DNA from: Mucilaginibacter conchicola
GTDB taxonomy: Bacteria > Bacteroidota > Bacteroidia > Sphingobacteriales > Sphingobacteriaceae
DNA length: 64,000 nt
Direction of reading: 5' to 3'
Assembly: GCF_003432115.1 (NCBI RefSeq)
Contig: NZ_QWDC01000001.1
Span: forward strand, 1,612,001-1,676,000
Within the stretch, counting starts at the first letter, position 1. Each line of letters starts with the position of its first letter. This document shows positions 8,563 through 17,986 of this stretch, one piece after another. The notes below the pieces were generated by a model. That model did no database searches. It saw only the letters and a program-made list of their open reading frames with translations, and had not been told where the DNA came from. The translations under genes were made by a program, and so were the position numbers.

Positions 8563-10983
8563 ATGTTTAAAAACCTGGTAAAAATTGCTTTTAAGAACCT
8601 GCTTAAAAACCGCAACGTAACATTGATCAATATTTTCGGTTTGGCGCTTGGCCTGGCCAGTTGCCTGCTTATTGTATTTTATGTGGTTGATGAATTAAGT
8701 TTCGACAGGTTCAATACCAATGCTGAACGCATCTACCGTGTAAATACCGATATCAGCTTTGGTGGCAACGCAGCATCTTACGCTATCGGCGCACCGCCCC
8801 TTGCGGCCGAGGCCGTGAACAAACTACCCCAGGTTGAAAAAGCGGTACGCATAACAGCAGCTACCGAGGTGCGTTTTAAAAAAGGGAATGAGAGCATCAG
8901 CGAAGCAAAAGTAGCCAATGCCGATTCTACCCTGTTTGATGTATTTAGCCTGCCCGTGTTGCACGGTAACACGCACACCGCTTTAGCAGAACCCCACAGT
9001 ATTGTACTGACCCAACGAGCCGCTCAAAAATATTTTAATACTACCGATGCTGTTGGCCGCGTGCTCACCATGGCCAATAACAATGAGAATTATAAGGTGA
9101 CTGCTGTAATAGCCAACATGCCCGAACAATCTCATTTCAATTATGATTTCCTCATCTCCATGAGTACCAACGAGGGTAGCAGATCTAACGCCTGGAATAG
9201 TTTTATTTACAGCACATACCTGCTTGCCCGCCCTAATACGGATGCTGCATCGCTCGGCAAAAAATTGGATGCACTTTTCCAGTCGCACTTTGAGAAACAG
9301 CCGGGCTTTAATAAAGAGACCTTCGCCAAAAATGGCAGCTATGTGCGCGTAAATCTTACGCCGCTTACAGATATCCACCTGCACTCGAACCGCCAGTACG
9401 AGTTGGGCGCCAACAGCAGCGTTACTTATGTATATATCTTTTCGGCCATTGCGCTGTTTATACTGCTGCTGGCCTGTATCAATTTCATGAACATCTCTAC
9501 CGCCCGCTCGGCCAACCGTGCCCGCGAGGTAGGCGTGCGTAAAGTATTAGGCTCACCGCGCAAAATGCTCATCTTCCAGTTCCTTACCGAATCGATCCTG
9601 GTAACCCTTGCCGCCGCCATAGTAGCGGTATTAGCAGCCTGGGCTTTATTGCCCTTATTTAATAATATTGCCGGCAAGCAACTGAGCATTAACGGGCAAA
9701 CCATCAGCTGGCTATTGCCTGCATTGCTTGTTATTATATTGGTGGTAGGTATGCTGGCGGGGGCTTATCCGGCGTTTTACCTATCGGCTTTTCAGCCGAT
9801 AACCGTTTTGAAAGGCAAACCCTCTTCGGGTTTTAAAGGCAGCGTTCTACGTAATAGTTTGGTGGTACTGCAGTTTTCTGTATCGATCTTCTTGATCATC
9901 GGCACTATTGTTATCTATAATCAACTCAACTATATTCAAAAGAAAGACCTCGGGTTTAACCGTGACCATGTGTTGGTGATCAAAAACACTTTAGGGGTTG
10001 ATAACCCACGCGCCTTAAAAGAAGAACTAAAACAGATAGCCGGTGTAAGCAACGCATCATTAAGCGGCTTTTTGCCGACGGGCACTTTGAGGCAACCTAA
10101 CTCGGTATTTAAAACCAGTACCCCTGAGCCAAAAACAGCAGTGTTTACCGAAATATGGCCGGTTGATGAAGATTACCTGCCAACCATGAGCATGAAGCTG
10201 TCGCAGGGCCGCAATTTTGAGAAGGGCAACATCTCCGACTCTACCAATGTCATCATCAACGAAACTGCAGCCCGCGCTTTGGGATACGCCGCCAACCCTA
10301 TCAACAAAAAAGTTTATTACATACCAGAGCGCGACGGCCATGATGAGCCAATTAAAGCCTACAATGTTATAGGTGTGATAAAAGACTTCAACTTTAAATC
10401 GCTGCGCGATAATATTACCCCCGTGGTAATGATGCTGGAAAGCAACAATAACGCACTGAGTGTAAAACTGCAAGGCGCAGATGTAAAACACTTTTTGCCG
10501 CTTATCGAGGCCAGATGGAACAAGGTATCGCCCAACCAGCGCTTTGAGTATTCATTTATGGGCGAGGATTTTAACGCCGCCTACCGCACCGAGCAACGTA
10601 CCGGTCAGCTGTTTTTGGTATTTGCTACGTTGGCTCTTGTAATTGCAGGGTTGGGCCTGTTCAGCCTGGCTGCCTACGCCGCCGAGCAGCGTAACAAGGA
10701 GATCGGCATCCGTAAAGTATTAGGCGCAAGCGTATCGTCTATTGTAGGTATGCTGTCTAAAGATTTTATCAAACTGGTTCTGCTGTCGTTCCTGATAGCG
10801 GCACCGCTTGCCTGGTTGGTGATGCACAAATGGCTGGATGGGTTTGCCTATCGCCAAAGCATACAATGGTGGGTAGTGGCTATAGCAGGTATCGGCTCGT
10901 TATTTATTGCCTTTGCTACCATCAGTACACAATCGTTTAAAGCAGCAGTGGCTAACCCGGCGGATAGTTTGAAGAGTGAGTGA
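8563..10983 (+). CDS. MacB/FtsX-type ABC transporter permease
   Basis: 806 residues with the doubled architecture common in Bacteroidota: N-terminal membrane segment (~20-42), periplasmic MacB-type domain, three membrane segments (~290-410) around REVGVRKVLGSPR, a hinge membrane segment (~435), a second periplasmic domain, and a C-terminal FtsX domain with KEIGIRKVLGAS followed by three membrane segments. The repeated GxRKVLG motif is the coupling helix that normally contacts an ATPase, yet no ATPase gene is adjacent. Likely a mechanotransmission-type exporter or lipoprotein release permease. A paralogue lies at 39013-41376. Confidence 0.88.
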   Translation: MFKNLVKIAFKNLLKNRNVTLINIFGLALGLASCLLIVFYVVDELSFDRFNTNAERIYRVNTDISFGGNAASYAIGAPPLAAEAVNKLPQVEKAVRITAATEVRFKKGNESISEAKVANADSTLFDVFSLPVLHGNTHTALAEPHSIVLTQRAAQKYFNTTDAVGRVLTMANNNENYKVTAVIANMPEQSHFNYDFLISMSTNEGSRSNAWNSFIYSTYLLARPNTDAASLGKKLDALFQSHFEKQPGFNKETFAKNGSYVRVNLTPLTDIHLHSNRQYELGANSSVTYVYIFSAIALFILLLACINFMNISTARSANRAREVGVRKVLGSPRKMLIFQFLTESILVTLAAAIVAVLAAWALLPLFNNIAGKQLSINGQTISWLLPALLVIILVVGMLAGAYPAFYLSAFQPITVLKGKPSSGFKGSVLRNSLVVLQFSVSIFLIIGTIVIYNQLNYIQKKDLGFNRDHVLVIKNTLGVDNPRALKEELKQIAGVSNASLSGFLPTGTLRQPNSVFKTSTPEPKTAVFTEIWPVDEDYLPTMSMKLSQGRNFEKGNISDSTNVIINETAARALGYAANPINKKVYYIPERDGHDEPIKAYNVIGVIKDFNFKSLRDNITPVVMMLESNNNALSVKLQGADVKHFLPLIEARWNKVSPNQRFEYSFMGEDFNAAYRTEQRTGQLFLVFATLALVIAGLGLFSLAAYAAEQRNKEIGIRKVLGASVSSIVGMLSKDFIKLVLLSFLIAAPLAWLVMHKWLDGFAYRQSIQWWVVAIAGIGSLFIAFATISTQSFKAAVANPADSLKSE

Positions 10984-10984
10984 G

Positions 10985-11779
10985 ATGAGAAAGATCGAAA
11001 GAATTGATATACCAGAGCCCTGCAGTGTGCAATGGGACAACATGCAGCCCATGGGCGAAGGTAGGTTTTGTAGCAATTGTAGTAAAACGGTAATAGATTT
11101 TACCATGATGCCCAATAATGAGATCATCGAATATCTATCAAGGCACCAAAGGGTTTGCGGCAAGCTATACGAGTATCAGCTAAGTAGATTAAACCAAAGC
11201 CTGCTTACAGACAGACGAAACAGTTCTTCGTGGCGTAAAATTATCGCAGCGGCTTGTATAGCGGGATTGGTTTCGGTTGTAAATATTAAGGCAAGTGCAG
11301 TCGTTCCAACGGAACAGTTAACCTTTCATCAAAAAAAAAGTGAGGAACAAGCAACAGATTCTACGACTATTAAATTAAAAGGACGGCTGATTGATAAGAT
11401 TACTTGCTTACCCATAGAAAAAGCTTATGTCTCCACAGACAAGAAAGGCCATCCTATTAAGACTAATAAACACGGCGAGTTTGCTTTAAAAGCCCCAAGA
11501 GATGCACGGTACTTTTTTGTTTACAGAGCTAAAGGAAAAGACCTGACCGGCGCCTATTCCATAAGTGCTGATTCAATGTTTCATGAATTAATAGTACCGC
11601 TTGCAGGTATTGAACCACAAAGTAATGATAGGGTAAGAATGGGAGAAATTCGAACCAAACCGGGGCAAAAGTTTGATAAAACTATCAGGATCAGATCTGC
11701 AAAAGAAATCGGAAAATTGGGTGGTTTTGATGAGGTGCAAACCAAACCTGACTCAACCACCACAAACAATCTACGTTAG
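10985..11779 (+). CDS. Membrane-anchored protein with N-terminal Cys motif and carboxypeptidase-regulatory-like domain
   Basis: 264 residues from the ATG at 10985, one base after the permease stop; a GTG at 10976 inside the permease is an alternative start. The first ~70 residues follow a pattern known from many Bacteroidota proteins: PEPCSVQWDNMQPM, GRFCSNCSKTVIDFT, then RVCGKLYEYQLSRLNQ, with four cysteines that may bind zinc. One membrane segment follows (about 87-103), then an exported region whose middle (TIKLKGRLIDKITCLPIEKAYVS) looks like a CarboxypepD_reg/beta-sandwich domain. Function unknown; tight spacing suggests co-transcription with the permease. Confidence 0.75.
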   Translation: MRKIERIDIPEPCSVQWDNMQPMGEGRFCSNCSKTVIDFTMMPNNEIIEYLSRHQRVCGKLYEYQLSRLNQSLLTDRRNSSSWRKIIAAACIAGLVSVVNIKASAVVPTEQLTFHQKKSEEQATDSTTIKLKGRLIDKITCLPIEKAYVSTDKKGHPIKTNKHGEFALKAPRDARYFFVYRAKGKDLTGAYSISADSMFHELIVPLAGIEPQSNDRVRMGEIRTKPGQKFDKTIRIRSAKEIGKLGGFDEVQTKPDSTTTNNLR

Positions 11780-11797
11780 CCGCAGGTTTATGACCCC

Positions 11798-12781
11798 ATG
11801 AAAGCCATCATCATCACCCAGCCGGGTTCTCCCGAAGTTTTGCAATTACAGGAACGCCCTGTACCCGTTAGTAAAGATGACGAGGTGCTGGTAAAAGTAA
11901 AAGCATCGGGCATTAACCGGCCGGATGTTGCGCAGCGCAAGGGAAATTATCCGCCACCCGCCGGTGCATCGCCCGATATACCGGGGCTGGAGATTGCAGG
12001 CAAAGTAATTGAAGTTGGTAAGAATGTTACCCGCTTTAAGGTTGGCGATAAAGTTTGCGCACTGGTAGCTGGTGGCGGCTATGCAGAATTTTGCGCAGTA
12101 CCCCAAGGGCAATGCCTGCCAATTCCTGATGATCTTTCTTTTGAAGAAGCCGCCTCTTTCCCCGAAACTTTCTTTACCGTTTGGAGCAACGTGTTCGATC
12201 GCGGGCAACTACAACCCGGCGAGACCTTGCTGGTACATGGCGGCAGCAGCGGCATTGGCGTAACGGCTATCCAAATGGCAACGGCTTTAGGCAGCACGGT
12301 TTACGTTACTGCGGGCAGTGATGAGAAATGCCATTTTTGCGAGCAATTGGGCGCTGTTAAAGCCATCAACTATAAAACAGAGAACTTTGCCGAACGCATT
12401 AAAGAACTTACCAATGGCAAAGGTGTGAATGTAATATTAGATATGGTTGGCGGCGATTATACGCCGCTCAATTTACAATCGCTTACTGAAGATGGCCGCC
12501 TGGTACTCATCAATACCATGAAGGGAAAGAATACAGATATAGACCTTTCCGTAGTGATGCGCAAGCGACTAACCGTTACCGGCTCCACCCTGCGTAACCG
12601 TGATGAGGCTTTTAAATCGGCGATAGCCAAAAAGCTTGAGCAGCATGTTTGGCCGCTGGTATCAACGGGAAAAATCAAACCTGTTATCTATAAAATATTT
12701 AAGCCTCAAGAGGCTGCAACTGCACACCAACTGATGGAGAGCAGCGCACATATCGGCAAAATTGTGATCAGTTGGTTGTAG
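11798..12781 (+). CDS. NAD(P)H quinone oxidoreductase (PIG3/QOR family, zinc-free MDR)
   Basis: 327 residues of the medium-chain dehydrogenase/reductase superfamily. N-terminal GroES-like domain (KASGINRPDVAQRKG...PGLEIAGKV), then a Rossmann domain with HGGSSGIGVTAIQMA at about 148. The catalytic-zinc ligands of alcohol dehydrogenases are absent. The closest recognised group is PIG3/TP53I3-like quinone oxidoreductases acting in the cytoplasm with NADPH. It follows the previous gene by 18 nt and could be co-transcribed, though the functions do not obviously connect. Confidence 0.85.
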   Translation: MKAIIITQPGSPEVLQLQERPVPVSKDDEVLVKVKASGINRPDVAQRKGNYPPPAGASPDIPGLEIAGKVIEVGKNVTRFKVGDKVCALVAGGGYAEFCAVPQGQCLPIPDDLSFEEAASFPETFFTVWSNVFDRGQLQPGETLLVHGGSSGIGVTAIQMATALGSTVYVTAGSDEKCHFCEQLGAVKAINYKTENFAERIKELTNGKGVNVILDMVGGDYTPLNLQSLTEDGRLVLINTMKGKNTDIDLSVVMRKRLTVTGSTLRNRDEAFKSAIAKKLEQHVWPLVSTGKIKPVIYKIFKPQEAATAHQLMESSAHIGKIVISWL

Positions 12782-12891
12782 CTGCAACTCATAAACCGCT
12801 GTAAAATACCTGTTACAGCTGTATACACAACGTATTGGCTATAAGGCAATAAAAAGTTAACAGAAGTGTTTAATATTTTGCCAATAAAGCT

Positions 12892-12899
12892 TAACTTTG
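12892..12899 (+). promoter_or_regulatory. Candidate -7 box upstream of atpD
   Basis: TAACTTTG matches the Bacteroidota TAnnTTTG -7 consensus, 74 nt before the atpD start. The -33 region is weak (TTTA ending 12872). The same TTAACTTTGC string occurs before lpdA. Confidence 0.5.
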
Positions 12900-12958
12900 C
12901 GCCTCTGAAATAGCAGTGCTTTGTATAAACACTATCTGTTTCATTTTAAATTCTTTAA

Positions 12959-14479
<1,521 letters not shown>

Positions 14480-14495
14480 TTAAGAATCAAGAAAT

Positions 14496-14537
14496 AAGAA
14501 TCAAGAGTCAAGACCAAAATCTTGATTCTTGATTCTT
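14496..14537 (+). repeat. Long hairpin between atpD and atpC
   Basis: Arms at 14496-14513 and 14520-14537 pair at 17 of 18 positions around the 6-nt loop CCAAAA. Each arm is itself two near copies of the word AAGA(A/G)TC. A further copy, AAGAATCAAG, lies at 14482-14491. No U-run follows, so simple termination between two subunits of the same enzyme is unlikely. Confidence 0.8.
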
Positions 14538-14557
14538 GGCTCTTAACTCTACATAAA

Positions 14558-14803
14558 ATGACATTAGAAATTCTTACACCCGATAAAAAAGTATTTGAAG
14601 GCGAAGCCAAATCGGTTACCCTGCCGGGCACTTTAGGTTTTTTTGAAATATTAAATAACCACGCGCCTATCATTTCTACTTTAAATGATGGTAAGCTAAC
14701 CGTTAGAGGTGCTACAGAAGAAGTATTCTTTATTAAGGGTGGTGTGGTTGAGGCTTTAAACAACAAAGTAACTGTTTTAGCCGAAGGTATTACACACAAG
14801 TAA
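14558..14803 (+). CDS. atpC: ATP synthase epsilon subunit, short form
   Basis: 81 residues, beginning MTLEILTPDKKVFEG at ATG 14558. It covers only the N-terminal beta-sandwich (GTLGFFEILNNHAPII is the conserved core) and stops where enterobacterial epsilon would begin its two C-terminal helices. Those helices normally mediate ATP-hydrolysis inhibition, so that control is probably absent or done otherwise. Short epsilon is usual in this phylum. The gene is followed by a strong terminator. Confidence 0.93.
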   Translation: MTLEILTPDKKVFEGEAKSVTLPGTLGFFEILNNHAPIISTLNDGKLTVRGATEEVFFIKGGVVEALNNKVTVLAEGITHK

Positions 14804-14823
14804 TCAAAAACTTTTCTATATGA

Positions 14824-14857
14824 AAAAGCCCGGACGAATCGTTCGGGCTTTTTTTGT
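14824..14857 (+). terminator. Intrinsic terminator after atpC
   Basis: AAAGCCCGGACGA pairs with TCGTTCGGGCTTT, about 13 bp with one mismatch, followed by a T-run. It also lies at the end of the convergent DUF6263 gene and may serve both strands. Confidence 0.9.
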
Positions 14858-14866
14858 TGTATTGTA

Positions 14867-15790
14867 TTAATCATGATTAGTGTGCAGTATAGCATTTACC
14901 GTCATTGGCATAGTCATAGCTATCGGCCCGGCGAGTGTTTGCTTTACTTGCATTGTCCCCTTAATGGCTTTAACAACTTGCGACTCTAATATCCACCCCG
15001 TTTGTTTATCAATTTTTACTATTGTTTTAGTTGTTCCGCTAACATTGGACATCCGCATGAAATAGCCGTTACCATTTTTAAACTCCGCCGGCGCACCAGG
15101 AACAACAATCGCATCTCCACTTATTTCATAGCCGTCATCAGTAATATTGTTTAAAACATATCTGGTATTAGTTTTTGCAGAAATTGCGCCGGTTTCTAAA
15201 AAGGTTCTACTTGTCCAGCTGCCTTTTAAGGCTATCGGAGTTTTAGGGAAGACAATGAATGACTCCTGAAAATTCCCTCTTATTGCTTTGTCACCAAAAG
15301 ACTGTTGAAGCTGCGCTAACAACTGAGTTTTCTTTTCTTCAGGAATGGGTGGAAGGCCATCGAAGATATTCTTGAATAAGTTTTGAGTATTTTTTATAGT
15401 CACGATTTCTCCACGCTTACTTAAAACAAGGTCAAATGGTTTATTAACGATGCTCTTCATAACTCTCGAAAAAATGTTAGAGCTATCTGCTGCTTCACTG
15501 TCAAAACTTAAAGTTTTACCCTGAATTTCCATCTCCATACCAATACTTTTATAAGCTACTTCAATATTGTACAACGTGTCTTTTATAGAAGTTACTTTAT
15601 GAGACATTCTACCTTTAATGGTTGTCTTTATAAGTTGGTGAGCGCCTTGTATAGTTTGGTCTATATCCAACTTTCCATTCGTTGTAAGATAGTACGTACT
15701 ATCTTTTTGCAGGTTTAATTCGAGTTTTTTCGGTTGAGCGAAGGCAACGGTGGTAGTTGCAAGCAGTAATAAGGTCAGGATCTTTTTCAT
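14867..15790 (-). CDS. Exported DUF6263-like protein
   Basis: 307 residues with a clear signal peptide (MKKILTLLLLATTTVAFAQ, cleavage after about residue 19). The mature protein is rich in alternating polar/hydrophobic strands (LELNLQKDSTYYL; GEIVTIKN; IVKIDKQTGWILESQ), consistent with a beta-rich periplasmic or outer-membrane-associated protein of the DUF6263 type. No catalytic motif is evident. It is a monocistronic unit between the atpC terminator and the ilvD promoter region. Confidence 0.7.
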   Translation of the reverse strand: MKKILTLLLLATTTVAFAQPKKLELNLQKDSTYYLTTNGKLDIDQTIQGAHQLIKTTIKGRMSHKVTSIKDTLYNIEVAYKSIGMEMEIQGKTLSFDSEAADSSNIFSRVMKSIVNKPFDLVLSKRGEIVTIKNTQNLFKNIFDGLPPIPEEKKTQLLAQLQQSFGDKAIRGNFQESFIVFPKTPIALKGSWTSRTFLETGAISAKTNTRYVLNNITDDGYEISGDAIVVPGAPAEFKNGNGYFMRMSNVSGTTKTIVKIDKQTGWILESQVVKAIKGTMQVKQTLAGPIAMTMPMTVNAILHTNHD

Positions 15791-15979
15791 GAGCGCTAAG
15801 ATGCGTAAATCCGTGCATCATTTATTGTTCCTTCCGATAATAAAACAAAGGGTTGTTTCATTCCGTGCAAATCAACAATCATCCCCATATTCAGCATTTC
15901 ACGCCGAATTTTGAAAACTTGCTATGCAAGCATAAAATATGTACCGAATACCGTTTTGAATTTTGGTATAGTAGTTAAA

Positions 15980-16051
15980 GAATTATATTCTATAAATAAC
16001 ACACAATTCAGAATATTTAAAATAATAATTTAATTATTCGGAATTATATTC
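15980..16051. promoter_or_regulatory. Palindrome cluster, candidate operator of the ilv/leu operon
   Basis: GAATTATATTC occurs at 15980-15990 and again at 16041-16051. ATTC-n-GAAT occurs at 16006-16014 (ATTCAGAAT) and 16036-16044 (ATTCGGAAT), the latter overlapping the second long site. All are built of GAAT/ATTC half-sites. The right-hand pair ends 12 nt before a -7-like box, a position where a bound repressor would block RNA polymerase. The regulator is not in the window. Confidence 0.5.
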
Positions 16052-16063
16052 TAAATGAAAAAA

Positions 16064-16071
16064 TATTTTTG
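16064..16071 (+). promoter_or_regulatory. Candidate -7 box for the ilv/leu operon
   Basis: TATTTTTG fits TAnnTTTG, giving a predicted leader of about 100 nt before ilvD. The -33 element is not clear; the palindrome cluster occupies that position. Confidence 0.4.
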
Positions 16072-16178
16072 GCACTATTGTGATTAAAAAGCCCTATTCC
16101 TAACTTACAGAAACCAAAATCACCCTGATTAATCAGAACGATATAAACGCTTAAGGCAGCAATGCCACCTATACAAAA

Positions 16179-17888
16179 ATGAGTTCGCAACAGGATACCC
16201 AAAACGCTGTAGAATTAAACAAATACAGCAAAACTTTTACGCAAGACCCTACCCAACCCGCAGCACAAGCTATGCTTTACGGCATTGGTTTAACCGATGA
16301 TGATATGAAAAAGGCGCAGGTAGGCGTTGCCAGCATGGGTTATGATGGCAATACCTGTAACATGCACCTTAATGATCTTGCCCAACTGGTTAAACAAGGC
16401 ATTTGGGATACCGATATGGTTGGCCTTATCTTCAACACTATTGGTGTTAGCGATGGTATGGGTAACGGTACACCGGGTATGCGCTACTCATTAATTAGTC
16501 GTGATGTTATTGCCGATTCTATTGAGGCCATCACCGGCGCACAATATTATGATGGCCTTATAGCTTTGCCGGGCTGTGATAAAAACATGCCGGGCTCCAT
16601 TATAGCTATGGGCCGTTTAAACCGCCCTTCTATTATGGTATACGGTGGTACCATCCACCCCGGCCACTGGAAAGGCGAAGACTTGAATATTGTATCGGCT
16701 TTTGAGGCATTAGGTAAAAAGATAGCAGGTACCATCACACCTGAAGATTTTATGGGCGTGATAAAAAATGCTTGTCCGAGCGCTGGTGCATGTGGTGGTG
16801 TTTACACTGCTAATACCATGGCTGCAGCTATAGAGGCTTTGGGCATGAGCTTGCCTTACTCATCAAGCAACCCTGCTTTGAGCGACGAGAAGAAAGCAGA
16901 ATGTTTAGCGGCGGGTAAAGCCATCCGTGTGCTTTTAGAAAAAGATATTAAACCAAGCGATATCATGACCCGCAAAGCATTTGAAAATGCCATGGTGGTC
17001 ATAATGGTATTGGGCGGCAGTACCAACGCGGTATTGCACATGATAGCGATGGCAAAAAGCATCGGCGTAAAAGTAACGCAGGATGATTTCCAAACCATTA
17101 GCGATCGTATACCGGTATTGGCTGATATGAAACCAAGCGGTAAATACATGATGACCGACCTGCATGCGGTTGGCGGTGTACCTGCCGTAATGAAATACTG
17201 TTTAGAGCAGGGCTGGTTACATGGCGACTGCATGACTGTTACCGGCAAAACTTTGGCTGAGAACTTAGCTGAAGTTGAAGGACTGGATTTCAGCAAACAG
17301 GATATCATTTGGCCGGTGGAGAAACCGGTTAAAGCTACCGGTCACTTACAGATCTTGTACGGAAACCTTGCCGAAGGCGGCAGCGTAGCCAAGATAAGTG
17401 GTAAAGAGGGCGAGCGTTTCTCTGGCCCTGCCCGCACGTTCGATGGCGAGTTTGATCTGATAGATGGCATTACGAACGGTCGTGTTAAAGCAGGTGATGT
17501 TGTGGTTATCCGCAACGTAGGCCCTGTTGGTGCACCGGGCATGCCTGAGATGTTGAAACCAACCTCAGCCATTTATGGCGCAGGTTTAGGTGCTTCGGTG
17601 GCCTTAATTACCGATGGCCGTTTCAGTGGTGGTACACATGGTTTCGTGGTAGGCCACATCACACCTGAGGCTTACAAAGGCGGTATTATTGGCCTGGTAC
17701 AGGATAATGATCTGATAGAGATAGATGCTACTACAAACAGCATCAACCTTAAAATATCTGACGAAGAACTGGCGGCCCGTAAAGCAGCATGGGTACAACC
17801 GGAATTAAAAGTTAGCAAAGGGCTTTTATACCGCTACGCCAAAACAGTAAGCAACGCTGCCGAAGGTTGCGTAACAGATGAATTTTAG
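16179..17888 (+). CDS. ilvD: Dihydroxy-acid dehydratase
   Basis: 569 residues. Three iron-sulfur cluster cysteines in their usual contexts: GNTCNMHL (Cys60), GCDKNMPGS (~133), and [14 protein letters not shown] (~205). The catalytic C-terminal segment [11 protein letters not shown] is present. It dehydrates 2,3-dihydroxy-isovalerate and dihydroxy-methylvalerate to the 2-keto acids of valine and isoleucine. First gene of an eleven-gene branched-chain operon; 98 nt separate it from ilvB. Confidence 0.97.
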   Translation: MSSQQDTQNAVELNKYSKTFTQDPTQPAAQAMLYGIGLTDDDMKKAQVGVASMGYDGNTCNMHLNDLAQLVKQGIWDTDMVGLIFNTIGVSDGMGNGTPGMRYSLISRDVIADSIEAITGAQYYDGLIALPGCDKNMPGSIIAMGRLNRPSIMVYGGTIHPGHWKGEDLNIVSAFEALGKKIAGTITPEDFMGVIKNACPSAGACGGVYTANTMAAAIEALGMSLPYSSSNPALSDEKKAECLAAGKAIRVLLEKDIKPSDIMTRKAFENAMVVIMVLGGSTNAVLHMIAMAKSIGVKVTQDDFQTISDRIPVLADMKPSGKYMMTDLHAVGGVPAVMKYCLEQGWLHGDCMTVTGKTLAENLAEVEGLDFSKQDIIWPVEKPVKATGHLQILYGNLAEGGSVAKISGKEGERFSGPARTFDGEFDLIDGITNGRVKAGDVVVIRNVGPVGAPGMPEMLKPTSAIYGAGLGASVALITDGRFSGGTHGFVVGHITPEAYKGGIIGLVQDNDLIEIDATTNSINLKISDEELAARKAAWVQPELKVSKGLLYRYAKTVSNAAEGCVTDEF

Positions 17889-17890
17889 AA

Positions 17891-17971
17891 TGCCCCCTAA
17901 CCCCCTGAAGGTGGAATAAAAGGGCATTAACGATAAACAATTAAACAAACACTCTCCGCCAACTGGCGGAG
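17891..17971 (+). repeat. GC-rich palindromic spacer between ilvD and ilvB
   Basis: TGCCCCCT...AAAGGGCA (17891-17936) forms a loose stem, followed by CTCCGCC-AACT-GGCGGAG at 17954-17971, a perfect 7-bp stem with a 4-nt loop. Both are word types seen widely as intergenic repeats in this phylum. Confidence 0.6.
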
Positions 17972-17986
17972 GATGGCAGTTAACAA

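Larger units (their letters stand above)
15791..16178. other. 388-bp noncoding region upstream of ilvD
   Basis: AT-rich stretch without an ORF. It holds the promoter of the minus-strand DUF6263 gene on the left, a cluster of palindromes at 15980-16051, and a TATTTTTG -7-like box at 16064. I saw no leader peptide rich in Ile, Leu or Val codons and no T-box-like fold before ilvD. Confidence 0.7.

Noticed and set aside
10060-10491. 143-codon minus-strand ORF inside the first permease
   Set aside because: Antisense to a convincing FtsX domain protein with conserved motifs; no supporting start or domain.
16072-16178. Leader-peptide attenuator or T-box before ilvD
   Set aside because: No short ORF rich in Ile/Leu/Val codons, no T-box consensus and no antiterminator/terminator pair could be found.
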